DNA of 64,000 nucleotides from Xiphydria camelus (GCA_963678675.1 OY783194.1:16315421-16379420); one strand, 5' to 3'; numbered from the stretch's first letter, positions 30,887-42,075 are shown. Notes: generated from the sequence alone by a model not told the origin. Program-made: numbers and translations.

Positions 30887-33198
30887 ATGGCATCCCTCCG
30901 TGAAATCTTGCTAGATTTAGAATCGGATTCGGAAACCGAAGAATTAGTTGCATTGTACTCGTTATCGCGGAAAAGAAAAAGAAATAAAAATGCTTACCCC
31001 TAAATGCAAGGAATACTCGAGGGGAGTTTTTATTAACCGAGGAGAAGTTCCGGATAATGTATTTACTGGTTGTTTCCGACTGAACAGAACGGAGTTTAAC
31101 GAAGTGCATGAGTTAATAAGAAATGATATCACGGGAAGAGGATGCAACGCTCAACAACCTATCGGAAGCGAAGAAAAATTGGCCGTATGCCTCAGGTAAG
31201 ATATTTGCTTGCCAAAAACATAGTTAGTAGTTTAATCCTGTTTATTGTGGATACAAATGTTCAAGCATACCGTAATGTAATAAATGGAAACATAATACAC
31301 TGCTTTATTAAAGAAAAAATCAAAGTAAACGTGTAATTAAAGTCTCCTCAATGACTTTGAGGTTAATGAGCTGGCAGTTCCCTGTGAGTATGGGGGAGAA
31401 AAAGGAGATGTTGTATTTCCCTCAAAATCGTTCTCTTCTTCGCCCGCTTGTGAAAAAGCCTGATGTATTATATTTTGGTTAATTTGTCGTGAAACTTGAA
31501 GATAAATTGGCAGTTCCTTCACGATATGAGGGACGAAAAGTTGGTGTTCCCCTGTAGCTGCCCCAAAATCGTTCTCTTCCTCCGCTTCTGAAACAGCCTC
31601 GTATAACGTGTTTCGAATTCGTCGTTGGTACTTCCCCGGCAGACCTTTTGTTGTGTAGTACATTGACAAAAAATTGATATAGTGCATCATTCTGCAAAGA
31701 TTCTGGCGGATCACGCTGGAGCATTGTTTTTCTCAAGTTGTCACGATCTCGACTTCTCATTTCAGCGGTCTGTATGAAACGACGGATGGCTGTTTGGTCA
31801 CTTTGTTTAGTGCGTTTTACTGTAGGAGTATCAGAGTCGGCAGACTGATTTTGTTCCGGTTCGTTAGAATTGTCAATATCAAGCTCTTTGGTCAATTCTT
31901 TAGTTACTATCTCCCCATCATTAGGTGCATTGATTTCTGTCGAAGGTTGTTGCTCTACGTTTGTGCATGTAGATCTATTTTTCATGTAGGGAATGAGAAA
32001 GTCCATCTGCTGTTGGTATGTCCATACCTTTTAAATTCCGCTTTAGCACCACTTTTCCTCATTTTTTGTCTTCGTAGTGCTTCCCGATGACGCTCTCGAA
32101 GTTTACGCCACTGCTCCTTTACAGTTTTGCCTTAAAAAAATAAAAACGAAACCGATTAATATAGCATAAAACAAAATTCATATAGTGTTTTTAATAATAT
32201 AATGCATGCATAAGCATTTCAGAAATAAAGTTCTAAATGTAGGTAGCAGATTAATTTCATTTTTTTCCTCAGGTACTTGGCAACTGGGGATATGTTCAAG
32301 ACTATTGCTGCTAGTTATAGAATGGGAGAGAGAACCGTGTCAAAAATAGTTTCTCAAGTATGCGACGCATTGTGGCTTCGATTACAGCCTATCTATATGC
32401 CTACACCATCTAAAGAACCGTGGGAGAACATATCCGTAGAGTTTGAAAGGAAGTGGCAATTGTACAACTGCGTTGGCGCAATTGACGGAAAGCACGTCGG
32501 CATTCGAAAACCACTTGACAGTGGTTCTTCATTTTATAATTATAAGCATTATTTTTCCGTTGTTTTAATGGTCTCAGTAGATGCTCACTATCGCTTCACA
32601 ATATAGATGTAGGGTCTATGGGCAGATTTAGTGATGGGAACATTTTCAATAATTCCCGTTTAGGAGCTATGTTGTACAATGGTTCTCTGGAATTGCCTGA
32701 ACCTAAACCATTATCTGGACAAAATGAAAATACTCCTTATATATGTTTGTGGGGGATGAGGCATTCCCACTTCTGTCGAACTTAATGCGGCCATATCCAA
32801 GAGTAAAAATAACTGACAATTTTCCTAATAAAGTGTTTAACTACAGATTATCTCGAGGCCGGCAAACTGTAGAATGCGCTTTCGGAATCTTAGCAGCACG
32901 ATTTCGCGTCTATAAAAGGCCTTTTGAGTGTAAGTTAGAGACTATCGATAGCATTGTAAAGGCTACGACAGTGTTCCATAATTATTTAAGAACTAATATT
33001 GTACAATCGAACTCGCCGGATGTAGGCGACGAATTAATGATGAATCGCAATGATATCCATTTACTTCCGTTACAACATAATCGCATTCGAAGTTCAAGAG
33101 AAGCTTTCTTAATCCGAGAAAAATTCAAAGATTGTTTCAACAGTGCACAAGGTTCTGTGGAATGGCAAAAAAGAGCAGTTGAAGGAGGGCGTTATTGA
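30887..33198 (+). pseudogene. Harbinger transposase, frameshifted
   Basis: Exon 1 (30887-31195) starts MASLREILLDLESDSETEEL, has a frameshift at a CCCC run near 31000, continues KCKEYSRGVFINRGEVPDNV and ends at a GTAAGA donor. Exon 2 (from 32273, after TTTTTTCCTCAG) gives ATGDMFKTIAASYRMGERTV, NCVGAIDGKHVG (first Asp), then two more frameshifts near 32605 and 32741. It ends with FVGDEAFPLL (second Asp region) and the SRGRQTVECAFGI Glu region. The stop is at 33198. Motif order is complete but at least three frameshifts make it dead. Confidence 0.88.
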
Positions 33199-33948
33199 TA
33201 TTTATAATATCAACGAACCAACTAACCAACTGGACTACGCAGTTTGATACTCTTCACTTATGTTTAAACGTTCAGTAATGTACAGTTCACGTATAATTTT
33301 CAGCGGTAATTCTAAATTATATATTTTGTTAATGTATTTGAATTCAAAATAAAGTAAATGTTGAAATTATTAACCGGAAAGTGAAAAATGTATGAGGAAA
33401 AATTCAATCGGTATTTACAATGTGCAGAAGGGGGATCTGGTTTGTGTTGCTCGAGAGAGTTTCTTGGGGCGAGAAAGCCAAATGAGGCGACACAGTATCG
33501 CATCTCCGCTAGGAGGACAAAAGAAAGAAACCACTCATCGGCGGTCCAGATGATGATCCCCACAGATACCCTTTTCGGTCAGCTCTTTCCAAGGGAGTGT
33601 TTAACCCTCTAAGGATGACGACTACATTTTCGTTACGTTTCAGTCTGTTTACAATTACGACGGTGATTGGAGATTTTTGGCCCGGCGCTGGCTGTTACTT
33701 ATTCGATATGCTTAGTTTCCAAATTTACGAAATAAATATTCTTTTCCTGATAAAACATCACTTATATATGTTAACACAACCAAAATAATATAAAAACAAT
33801 ATAACAACTTACCGTTTGATGCAAGTTCAGCACCAATCTTATCCCATATTTCATCCTTCAACTTCGTCCTCATGTAGTCTGAATGGGTAAGATCATACAA
33901 AATGTCATTTTCCCGCACAAGTGCAATTAAATGCTCATCGTCAGCCAT
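31337..33948 (-). pseudogene. MADF/BESS-type accessory gene of the second Harbinger, antisense
   Basis: Exon 1 (33948-33813) gives MADDEHLIALVRENDILYDL, a MADF start, ending at a GTAAGT donor. Exon 2 begins at 32130 after TTTTAAG with GKTVKEQWRKLRERHREALR. The phases agree (45 codons plus 1 base). Two frame changes follow (near 32050 and 31610). The C-terminal part carries YQRRIRNTLYEAVSEAEEEN, a BESS-like tail. Exon 2 lies within the transposase intron. Confidence 0.75.
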
Positions 33949-34429
33949 GTTCTCTCCTCTTAAAACAAGCTCACGCTGCCCACGATCCAGGAAATTTGTG
34001 CGGCGAATACAAACCTCTCCACGCGTGGCTGGCGACAGCCTGGGCTAGCTCTGAGCTGGGTCCAATATGCGCCACTCCATTTGAAATCATGTCTTACAAA
34101 GTAACCCACGCGTGTGCTGTACGTGTGCCGTGCGTGGGCTGGGCTCAATATGCGGCGGGCCTTATGCAAAAGAAAACGGACGGTAAAATGCATCCGGTAT
34201 TTTACTACTCCAGACGAACGACGTACGGCGAATCGAAGTTACACAGTTTTGAACTCGAGACCCTCGCGATAGTATACGCGTTAGAACGATTTCGTATATA
34301 TCTACAAGGACTGAGATTTAAGATCATGACTGACTGTAAAGAAATGTCTTATATAAGTTCCACGACGAATTCGGTTACTTTGGGGTCGAAAAATCAGCGA
34401 AAGTTATTCTCGAAAACTACTGGTTCCTG

Positions 34430-35392
34430 AAGCTCCGCGAAAAAGTAGATTGTCATATTAAGAATTGCCTTAAATGCATCGCGTTTACTCCTACAAGCGG
34501 AAAAGTAGAAGGGTTAATCCACTCGATTCCCAAGGGCAACGTTCCTTTTAATACTCTGCATATCGATCATATGGGACAAATAGACAAGAAGCGACTGATT
34601 AAGCAGCATCTGCTGGTTATAATAGATTCGTTTATGAAATTTGTAAAACTCTATCCGACTAAAATGACGTCTAGTAAGGAGGCAATTAACAGCCTACAAC
34701 AATACTTCGAACATTATTCGCGACCGAAAACAATAATTTCCAATAGAGGTAGCTGTTTTACGAGTGCCGAGTTTAAAGATTTCATGACTGATAACGGAAT
34801 TCAGCACATTATGATTGATACAGTTTCGCCGCAAGCTAATGGCCAAGTCGAAAGAATTAACCGATATTTAACTCCGATGTTAGCCAAACTATCTGACGAT
34901 TCAGCAGGCAAATATTGGTACAAAATCATTGCCGATGTCGAGTACGCGTTGAACAACTCAGTTAGCAAAGCCACGGGCGAGACGCCGAGTCGATTGTTAT
35001 TTGGCGTGAAACAACGCGAAAAATCCATCGATCACTTACGCGAATATGTATCTGATGACAGCAAGTGCGAGCGAACAGATATAAACGCGATTAGAGAGTG
35101 TGCTTCCGAAAGGATTTTGCGTTCACAACAGTATAATAAAGAGTACGCCGACAAAAGGCGCAAAGAAGCGCACAAGTACTCCGTGAATGATTCAGTTTCT
35201 ATTAGAAATTTCGATAGTACGCCAGGAACGGCAAAGAAGCTTAAATCTGTATTTAAAGGGCCTTACGGAGTTGCCGAAAAACTCGACAACGATAGATATA
35301 AGATTACCGACGTAGAAGGGTTTCAAAATACTCAGCGACCGACCGTACAGCGGTATTTGGCAAACCGCGAATATACGACCATGGGTACATGA
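34430..35392 (+). pseudogene. gypsy element 1 integrase
   Basis: CHIKNCLKCIAFT is the end of the zinc-binding region. The core has NTLHIDHMGQID (first Asp), IISNRGSCFTSAEF (second site, where Asp is replaced by Asn) and ANGQVERINRYL (Glu). A C-terminal region with FKGPYGVAEKLDNDRYKITD follows to the stop at 35392. The Asp-to-Asn change alone would abolish strand transfer. Confidence 0.9.
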
Positions 35393-35610
35393 ATAAGTTA
35401 CTTTCAGTTTACTGCGTTAATAATTAAACACATTACTTTCTGTTACTGCGTTAATATTTAAATACGTTACTTTCAGTTTACTGCGTTAATAATTAAATAA
35501 GCTACTTTCCGTTTGCTGCGTTAATATTTAAATACGTTACTTTTCAGTTACGGCGTTAATAATTAACCACATTACGTTACTATTTAACTACGTTTCATAA
35601 GCGAAAGGAT
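35391..35610. repeat. tandem repeat after the gypsy 1 integrase, period about 62 bp
   Basis: Units alternate TTACTTTCAGTTTACTGCGT and TAATAATTAAACAC/TAATATTTAAATACG for about three and a half copies, between the polyprotein stop and the 3' LTR. Confidence 0.85.
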
Positions 35611-35707
35611 AAGTCATTATAAAAACATATTTAGTTTATGTTTACTGCGTTACTAAACCTAAACATCATGGCTGCCGAGGGCGTCAGCATAGTCAGGTAT
35701 GGCCGAA

Positions 35708-35943
35708 TGTAAGGCAGTGTGCTCGACCGCCGCCGCGCGCGCTGTGGTCGAGACTACGTTCGAGCACGTTCTCGAACGTAGTGACGTCCGGCAGTCTGCT
35801 TCCGGCCTTACTCGAGGTAGCGTCACTCTGCGCTCGAGCGTCCGCCTTTTCCTTTGTTCTTCACAAATACACCCGTGAGCACGTCTTCACCCCAGTTTCG
35901 ACTCTTTCTTTCTTGTCCGACGCCCAGGCCTTCCATTCCTACA
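35708..35943 (+). mobile_element. 3' LTR of Ty3/gypsy element 1
   Basis: TGTAAGGCAGTG ... CATTCCTACA, 236 bp, a close copy of 24194-24429 with scattered substitutions. Followed by ATAC, the target duplication. Confidence 0.93.
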
Positions 35944-35947
35944 ATAC

Positions 35948-36826
35948 CTACACAATCATCATTCTTCTAGGCTAGTGTCTTTCTACATATGTGCAGGGTG
36001 TTCCAGGTTGAGCGGATGTACCGTTAGTAGTGAATTTATTTGTAATAAAAAATGATTGAGGAGTCTAATATTTTTTAAATTATACCATGTGAGGCTAAAT
36101 TTATTTGCCAGAAAAGAAACTTCAATCACTAACGTATTATCTCATTATTTGTGAATTTTTGGCCGATATCGATATAAAACTTTATTGTAAATAAAAATAT
36201 AATCTTCAAAAAAGTATTATACAAATCCCATGTTTGCTGCAATAGTGTCATAACTCAGAATTGGAATTGTCCCAAGCGACGACTTTAAAAGTTGAATTAT
36301 TATATTATACGAGCGTTGACCATTTGCTGCCACATTATGATAATTATCATGAAAATTCTATGATACCTGCAAAGAACATCCACAATGGAAGTTCCATACG
36401 TTTCAAAATAAACGGTCATTAAACACGTATTCTTGATGAGTTTCATCATGTGGAAGTCCTATAGATTTCTTACGGAAGTCAATGTAACACATATATGGGA
36501 TATAACCTGTACGATACTTCAATTCAATTGGATGATTATTGCTAAAATATCCTTTCGCTGTAAAAAGCTTCTTATTTTAATTAATGACCCCAAATACATA
36601 ATTTTAATAAATAATCCCAATATCTCCATTTTCGTATTCCAGTAAATCTGTGTTATACTTTTCTGCTTACTTCTAAGATTTTAATAAGTCCAAGTAGATA
36701 ATAAACATTTTCTATGCTTCCGAAAGTATTATTACATCTTCATATATAGTTTCATAGTATTAAGTCAAAAAATTCTATGGGAATATTCATTTAACTTACA
36801 GTCTCTATTTTCTTTCCCTAATTTAG
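35948..36826. other. unique-looking AT-rich sequence, no feature seen
   Basis: No terminal repeats or recognisable coding motifs. It could be an intron if the following exon candidate is real. Confidence 0.4.
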
Positions 36827-36989
36827 GCTATGTTGGTGGAAGGCAGATTGCTGACAATAACGCTGATATTCGTGACACCTGTAATAATAATGTTGATGAA
36901 AGCAATCAGAGGAATTAAGATTACTTACCAAAAGATTGCGGAAGATTACATAGGAGTTTTTGGAGTTATTTGTCAACAGGGTATAGCAG
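36827..36989 (+). CDS. candidate host exon, possibly from an ionotropic-receptor-type gene
   Basis: A pyrimidine-rich TTTCTTTCCCTAATTTAG acceptor precedes, and GCAG/GTAAAT ends, a 163-nt open segment. It encodes a hydrophobic helix (LLTITLIFVTPVIIMLMKAI) followed by EDYIGVFGVICQQG. A membrane helix followed by a ...G(x)3CQQG pore-like motif resembles the M1-M2 region of insect ionotropic receptors. This is a weak pattern match. No neighbouring exon was found; the gypsy 2 insertion begins 87 bp downstream. Confidence 0.3.
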
Positions 36990-37075
36990 GTAAATATTTT
37001 TTAATAGCACCCTGTTAAACTTTGGTTATTTACTTTGACTATTACTTTGTCCAATAATCTTGAAAGATATAAGTG

Positions 37076-37546
37076 TAGGGCGCGAGATGGCGCCTCAGGA
37101 GCCGACTGGACGCGTGATGATCGCGGCCGGTTGAGGAAGATCGAGAGAGGAGGCAGTGAAACGACGAACGCGTGAGCGAACGTGTGGCTTTTCATGCAAG
37201 GAGGGCGAATAAAGTGTTTTTTGTCACTCAGTGTCAAATACTCGGTTTCATGGGCGTCCTCGACGCATGTGAAGTCATCTTTCACACACCAATTCGTGAA
37301 AAGTTGCGCAGTGCGTGAAATAACCTGCGCAGTGCGTGAAATCGTCAACCTCGTATTTGACACTTGTGACAAAAAATAGAATTCGTTATTCGGTTGTTTC
37401 GCGCCGCTTTAACGAGTGTGATTGCCGTACTCGCTTCGCTCGTGCGGCAAACTTCACACTCGTTAGAAACAGCGCTTCACGCCCTAATAACGAAAATAAC
37501 TATTCCTTTGAGTTCTAGTGAGGCATCTCTTGAGTCCTTTTTTACA
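37076..37546 (+). mobile_element. 5' LTR of Ty3/gypsy element 2, containing a foldback insertion
   Basis: Begins TGTAGGGCGCGAGAT and ends TTTTACA; AATAAA lies at 37209. The 3' LTR (42208-42366) is only 159 bp and lacks the insert of about 290 bp at 37214-37506 plus a short GC-rich stretch. Confidence 0.9.
37214..37506. mobile_element. foldback element of about 290 bp, copy in the gypsy 2 5' LTR
   Basis: Closely matches 28008-28302 from TTTTTTGTCACTCAGTGTCA to GAAAATAACTATT. The 3' LTR of the same retrotransposon gives the uninterrupted site (AATAAAGCGTTTTCTTTTGA). Confidence 0.9.
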
Positions 37547-37548
37547 TT

Positions 37549-37567
37549 TGGGGGCTCGTGCCGGGAT
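37549..37567 (+). promoter_or_regulatory. gypsy 2 primer-binding site, tRNA-Pro-like
   Basis: TGGGGGCTCGTGCCGGGAT starts two bases after the 5' LTR. It resembles the complement of a tRNA-Pro 3' end, with one extra base. Confidence 0.7.
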
Positions 37568-37748
37568 AGTGAATTAGGAATAGTAAAGTTGAAAAGTTGT
37601 AAAATTGTAAAGTTGAAAAGTTGTAAAGTTGTAAAGTTGATCGCGTCGGAAAAGCACGCGGGACGGGGCACGCGGAAAGCATAGGTTTTTCGCTTAGACA
37701 AGCAGAAAGTTGAACACACGTTGAATAATCAAAGATTTCGCAGTAGAA

Positions 37749-38819
37749 ATGGGAAAAGTGCAAGGGAAAGTTGTAAAGATAAATAGTGAAAGAAATACAC
37801 GTAGAGAAGACGACGATGATACCGAAGAAGACGATCTGAACGAAACGATAGTCGAAAAAGATAAAGATTGCAGACGCGGCACGAAGGCGTCTCAAATAAA
37901 TGAAACACAGGCGACAGGAAGCGGCGTCTCGAGGCAACCGGATGGAAGCCAAACGCCATGGCAGTCGACGAGCGGAGCTAAAGAAAAGCTAACCGTAAAA
38001 AGAATTGAAAAAATGACAGTAGCAGAGCCGAGAATGAACCTACAAAGACTGAATTTGGATACAAAAGGAAGAAAGTTCACGCTACAAGAACGGCTAAGGA
38101 TCTATGTCGAGAATGCTAATGATGATGAATACAACGAGATCGAGGACTCCGACGAGGAAGATTCCGAAGAAGACAACGAAGAAAGTAAGAGCGATGAAGA
38201 CGAAATAAACGATGTTCGGCGGAACAATAGTAGACGTGTGAGACCGTTGCGTGACCGACACACTCAGGAAAGGGCACGCGGTCGAGAGAGAGAAGAGCAT
38301 CGTGTAAGATGCACGCACCGCGATTACAGCAACGGCAGGTTCACCATTAAGGACGTCGAGGAAAGTATTGCTCACTTTATCGGAGACGACAAGTTACCGG
38401 TCAAGAAGTGGATCAATGATTTTGAAGATTTAGTTGCCCTACTTGAATGGGACGAACTACAGAAATTCGTGTACGCGAAGAGAATACTAAAGGGTTCTGC
38501 GAAACAATTCATCACTTACGAGAAAGGCGTTAAATCATGGGAGATGTTGAAGCGACGACTAAAACGTGAGTTTAAGACTGAAACTAACAGCGCCTTGATA
38601 GACACGCAGTTGACGAATCGAAAGAAAAGCGTAAACAAAAATAGTCGACAGTACGATTATGCTATGCAAGAAATTGCCAACCAGGGAAACGTGGAGAAAG
38701 ATGCACTGATACAGCACATTATTGAAGGAATCCATAATGACGAGGCTAACAAGACGATACTATCCAGTGCATTATCGCTAAAAGAATTAAAAAGAAACTC
38801 GAAATATATGACTGGATGA
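37749..38819 (+). CDS. gypsy element 2 gag
   Basis: Open 356-residue frame from MGKVQGKVVKINSERNTRRE. It has acidic stretches (EIEDSDEEDSEEDNEESKSD), an RRVRPLRDRHTQERARGRER basic region and a capsid-like part (PVKKWINDFEDLVALLEWDE, LKRRLKREFKTE, QHIIEGIHNDEA) typical of Ty3/gypsy gag. The frame ends just before the zinc-knuckle region, which follows in other frames. It is the best preserved part of this element and is expressed from the 5' LTR if at all. Confidence 0.85.
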   Translation: MGKVQGKVVKINSERNTRREDDDDTEEDDLNETIVEKDKDCRRGTKASQINETQATGSGVSRQPDGSQTPWQSTSGAKEKLTVKRIEKMTVAEPRMNLQRLNLDTKGRKFTLQERLRIYVENANDDEYNEIEDSDEEDSEEDNEESKSDEDEINDVRRNNSRRVRPLRDRHTQERARGREREEHRVRCTHRDYSNGRFTIKDVEESIAHFIGDDKLPVKKWINDFEDLVALLEWDELQKFVYAKRILKGSAKQFITYEKGVKSWEMLKRRLKREFKTETNSALIDTQLTNRKKSVNKNSRQYDYAMQEIANQGNVEKDALIQHIIEGIHNDEANKTILSSALSLKELKRNSKYMTG

Positions 38820-39204
38820 AAAAGCTAAATGACAAAGCGAAACCAATGAGGAAAGACGGTAGCAGTAAAGATAAAAGAAATACGATAAAAACAACGGAGA
38901 AGAAACAACATTGTTTTTCATACGGCTCGACGGAACACGATGTAAAGGCTTGTCCAATGAAAGAAAAAGGGCCAAAATGTTTCAAAAATGCAACAATTTT
39001 GGTCACATAGCAGCGAAGTGCACGACGCCACGATCAGCAGGAGACAAGGACAAAGCTAAAGTAGCCTGTGTCATAAGCGTCAGCAATCGTCCAATCGCAG
39101 TTCAGATTAACGACGTAGAATGCAACGCATTGATTGACACCGGAAGTGAGGTAAATCTAATACGCGAAGACGAATACAATAAAGTAGGTAGACCGCAACT
39201 ATGA
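38816..39204 (+). pseudogene. gypsy element 2 zinc knuckle and protease
   Basis: HCFSYGSTEHDVKACP is a degraded first knuckle; after a frameshift near 38980 comes CNNFGHIAAKC. The protease active site is NALIDTGSEVNLI. A stop at 39204 and a further frame change precede the region 39280-39633 (VIPVTAIVFKVILGYELLKN), the end of the protease and linker. Confidence 0.85.
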
Positions 39205-39279
39205 CCAACTACTCGTATTTTAACTGGACTTGGAAATGCGGAGACAAAGCCAATCGGAACGTTTACGGAAAAATTAATC

Positions 39280-39633
39280 GTGAGTAATCAGGAATATGAA
39301 ACAGAAATGTTTGTTATACCGGTAACAGCGATAGTATTTAAAGTCATTCTCGGTTACGAACTTTTAAAGAACGTCGAGATTTTCATTCGAAGGGGAACAA
39401 TAATAATAAGTAAGCTGAAAGATGACAACAACGCAGGAAACTTGCCGAAAAAGGACTACAATGAAGATACACAGCCAGACGTCGAGACAGGAAAGCAAGA
39501 AGATGCGGATAGAAGCTTTCAAGAGATACGAGATATTCAATGTATGGCGGTAGCTGAAGTGGATGTGCGGGGCCGAAACAAAGACAGAATTTTGGAAATA
39601 ATCAAAGACTACAAACCGAACGCAGTGTGCTAA
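39280..39633 (+). pseudogene. gypsy element 2 protease C-terminus and linker to RT
   Basis: FVIPVTAIVFKVILGYELLK is the usual ILGxDLL-type protease end. A charged linker leads to the RT, which overlaps at 39627 in a different frame. Confidence 0.7.
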
Positions 39634-40490
39634 CAACGGTTGAAACGAGGATAACGCTGAAGTCAGAAGAACCAATTTGCCATCAACCTCGTAGGTTAGT
39701 ACCAAAGGAGAAAAAGATTGTACAGGGACAAGTTAATAAATGGCTAGCAGCAGGGATTGTCCAGCCGAGTGAAAGCGAGTTTGCTAGCGCAGTAGTAGTG
39801 GTTCCAAAAAAAGACTTCTCATACCGAGTATGCGTGGACTATCGGCAACTCAATCAGAGGATAATTCGGGATAGGTTTCCGATGCCACTAATAGAGGACT
39901 GCATCGATTCGCTGTCAAATGTGCGGATATTTTCCGTACTGGATCTAAAAAATGGATTTTTCCACGTACCCGTCGCCAAAGGGAGCCGAAAGTACACATC
40001 ATTTGTCACGCCGAGCGATCAATACGAATTTCTAAAAACACCTTTCGGGCTTTGCAATAGTCCGACGAGTTTTCTTCGATTCATGGATAAAGTATTTAAT
40101 GAGCTGGTCCAACGTAACGTTGTACTCACTTATATGGACGATATAATCATTCCGGGAACAGATGAACAGGAGGCGATCCTCAAGTTGGAAGAAACGCTGA
40201 AAGTTGCACCCAACAACGGACTCGTGATTAACTGGGGAAAATTTCACTTACTACAAAGACCAGTGGAATTTTTGGGACATTTGATAGATGGTCGAGTTTC
40301 CCCATCTACAACGAAAATCAAAGCAGTAAGTAATTTTCCAACGCCAATGACGAAAGAACACGTTAAGAGCTTCCTCGGTTTAACGAGATATTTCCGAATA
40401 TTTATAAAAGACTATGTAATCATAGCTAGACCATTGTCGAACCTGCTTAAGGACGACAATACCTTCAAGTTCGAGCAAAAAGAACAGTAA
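39627..40490 (+). pseudogene. gypsy element 2 reverse transcriptase
   Basis: Open 287-residue segment with SAVVVVPKKDFSYRVCVDYR, FSVLDLKNGFFHVPV, TSFVTPSDQYEFLKTPFGL, the catalytic LTYMDDIIIPG and FLGHLIDGRVSPS. It ends in the thumb region at a TAA in EQKEQ, where the family normally reads on into RNase H. Confidence 0.9.
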
Positions 40491-40502
40491 GCTTTCGAAG
40501 CT

Positions 40503-40832
40503 TTGAAAAAAGCATTAACCCGCGAACCAATTCCAAGAATTTATAATGTCGAATCAATTACAGAATTACATACAGATGCTAGTAAGGAAGGATATGGAGC
40601 AGTTCTCCTACAGAGACGACCAACCGAAGAACATCTCCATCCCGTCCATTATATGAGTTTAAAAATGACAGACACAGAAAAGAAATATCATTCCTACGAG
40701 TTGGAGGTCCTGGCAATAGTAAAAGCATTACAGAAATCCCGCGTCTACTTACTCAGAATAAAGTCCAAGTTGGTCACCGATTGCGCAGACTTTCAGATGA
40801 CGCTTCGTAAAAAGATTTACCGCCAAAAGTAG
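40503..40832 (+). pseudogene. gypsy element 2 RNase H
   Basis: TELHTDASKEGYGAVLLQRR, KKYHSYELEVLAIVKAL and KLVTDCADF give three of the RNase H acidic sites. The frame shifts after DCADF, and the rest is read in other frames up to the integrase. Confidence 0.88.
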
Positions 40833-40859
40833 CCAGGTGGTCCTTAGCTCTTGAAGAAT

Positions 40860-42075
40860 TTCAATATAATATAGAGCATCGATCAAGATAGAGATTGAAG
40901 CATGTGCCGACGCATTGAGTCGATTTCCTGTCATGGTAGTTAAAGACAAAGTCACAGCAATGATCAGGAGAAGCCAAGATGAAGAAGAAAGACTCAAGGT
41001 CATCAAGCAAATCCTACGATCGGAACCGTACGAGGACTATTTACTCGAAAATGAAATCCTGAAGAAACGAGTGGGAACGAGGAATGTCATCGTGCTTCAG
41101 AAGGAGATGTAAACAGAAATCATACGAAGAATTCACGAAAACGGCCACTTCGGGGTAAAAAAGATGACCGAAAGCATCAAAGAAGAGTTTCATATTCCTT
41201 GTCTACAGGAAAAGTTGGAACATTTCATCAGCTGCTGCGTGAAATGCGTTTTAGCAGAGAAAAAGAAAGGCAAGAAGGAAGGCATGCTGATACCCATTTC
41301 CAAAGGTGACTTACCACTGAGAACGTACCATATTGACGATCTCAGACCCATAACGGCAACCAGCAAGATGTACCCTTATTTATTTGTTGTCGTGGACGGG
41401 TTTACCAAATTTGTATGGTTATACCCTACGAGAACAGTCAATACTACCGAAGTCATAAGCAAACTGACACTGCAACAACAGACGTTTGGGACCCCCCAGC
41501 GTATAATTTCAGACAGAGGGGAAGCATTTATTTCGGACGATTTCGGAAATTACTGTACTGACGAAGGGATCGAACACGTGTTGATAACAACAAGAGTACC
41601 TCGGGCTAACGGATAGGTCGAAAGAATCAACCGAATCTTAATTCCAGTCTTGACTAAGTTGTCCTTGGAAAATCCAGATCGGTGGTATAAACACGTCAGC
41701 CGAGTACAAATAAGTCTCAACAGCACGTATCAATGCAGTATAGCTATGACGCCATTCAAGGCCATGATCGGAACGTAAATGAAACATAAAGATGACATCG
41801 AGATTTTAAGCTTACTGGAGCAGGAAGCTGTGGAGCTTTTCGATGAAGAACGTGAAAACTTGAGAGCTATCGCTAAGCAAAATTTACTCAAAATACAGGA
41901 AGAAAACCGTCGCACACACGATAAGAAATGCAAACCAGCACCGAAATATAAAGAAGGAGATCTCGTGGTCGTTAAGCCGACCCAGTTTGGAAAAGGAGTA
42001 AAGATTCTTCCGCATTATCTCGGACCATATACGATTTCCCAGATCAAAGGTAATGACCGATACGAGGTAGTATGA
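40860..42075 (+). pseudogene. gypsy element 2 integrase
   Basis: The zinc-binding region is degraded (HENGHFGVKKM ... CCVKCVLAEKKKG). The core has RTYHIDDLRPI (first Asp), IISDRGEAFISDDF (second Asp) and, after an in-frame TAG at 41614, VERINRIL (Glu). The C-terminus (41779-42075) carries PKYKEGDLVVVKPTQ and HYLGPYTISQIKGNDRYEVV. Several stops break it. No env-like ORF follows before the 3' LTR. Confidence 0.88.

Larger units (their letters stand above)
30751..34161. mobile_element. second PIF/Harbinger transposon (3.4 kb), decayed, TTA target duplication
   Basis: Long ends AGGCCCGCCGCATATTGAGC and GCTCAATATGCGGCGGGCC are inverse copies for about 45 bp. TTA flanks at 30748-30750 and 34162-34164. 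Subterminal copies of CCGCATATTGAACCCAG (30843) and CTGGGTCCAATATGCG (34057) are present. It carries a plus-strand transposase and a minus-strand MADF-type gene, as in the element at 8411-13908, but its ends are a different sequence. Confidence 0.92.
30600..34430 (+). pseudogene. gypsy element 1 RNase H, split by a Harbinger element
   Basis: The first part (to 30750) reads LHCDASSAGFGATL, with the first RNase H Asp. The second part (from 34165) continues in phase with HPVFYYSRRTTYGESKLHSF, ELETLAIVYALERFRIYL and IMTDCKEM. The Harbinger element at 30751-34161 lies between with a TTA duplication. The second part runs out at about 34390, and the integrase zinc-finger region that should follow is mostly missing, so a deletion is likely. 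Confidence 0.88.

Noticed and set aside
35393..35707. env-like gene in gypsy 1, or after the gypsy 2 integrase
   Set aside because: Only a short tandem repeat (gypsy 1) or a few bases (gypsy 2) lie between the integrase and the 3' LTR.
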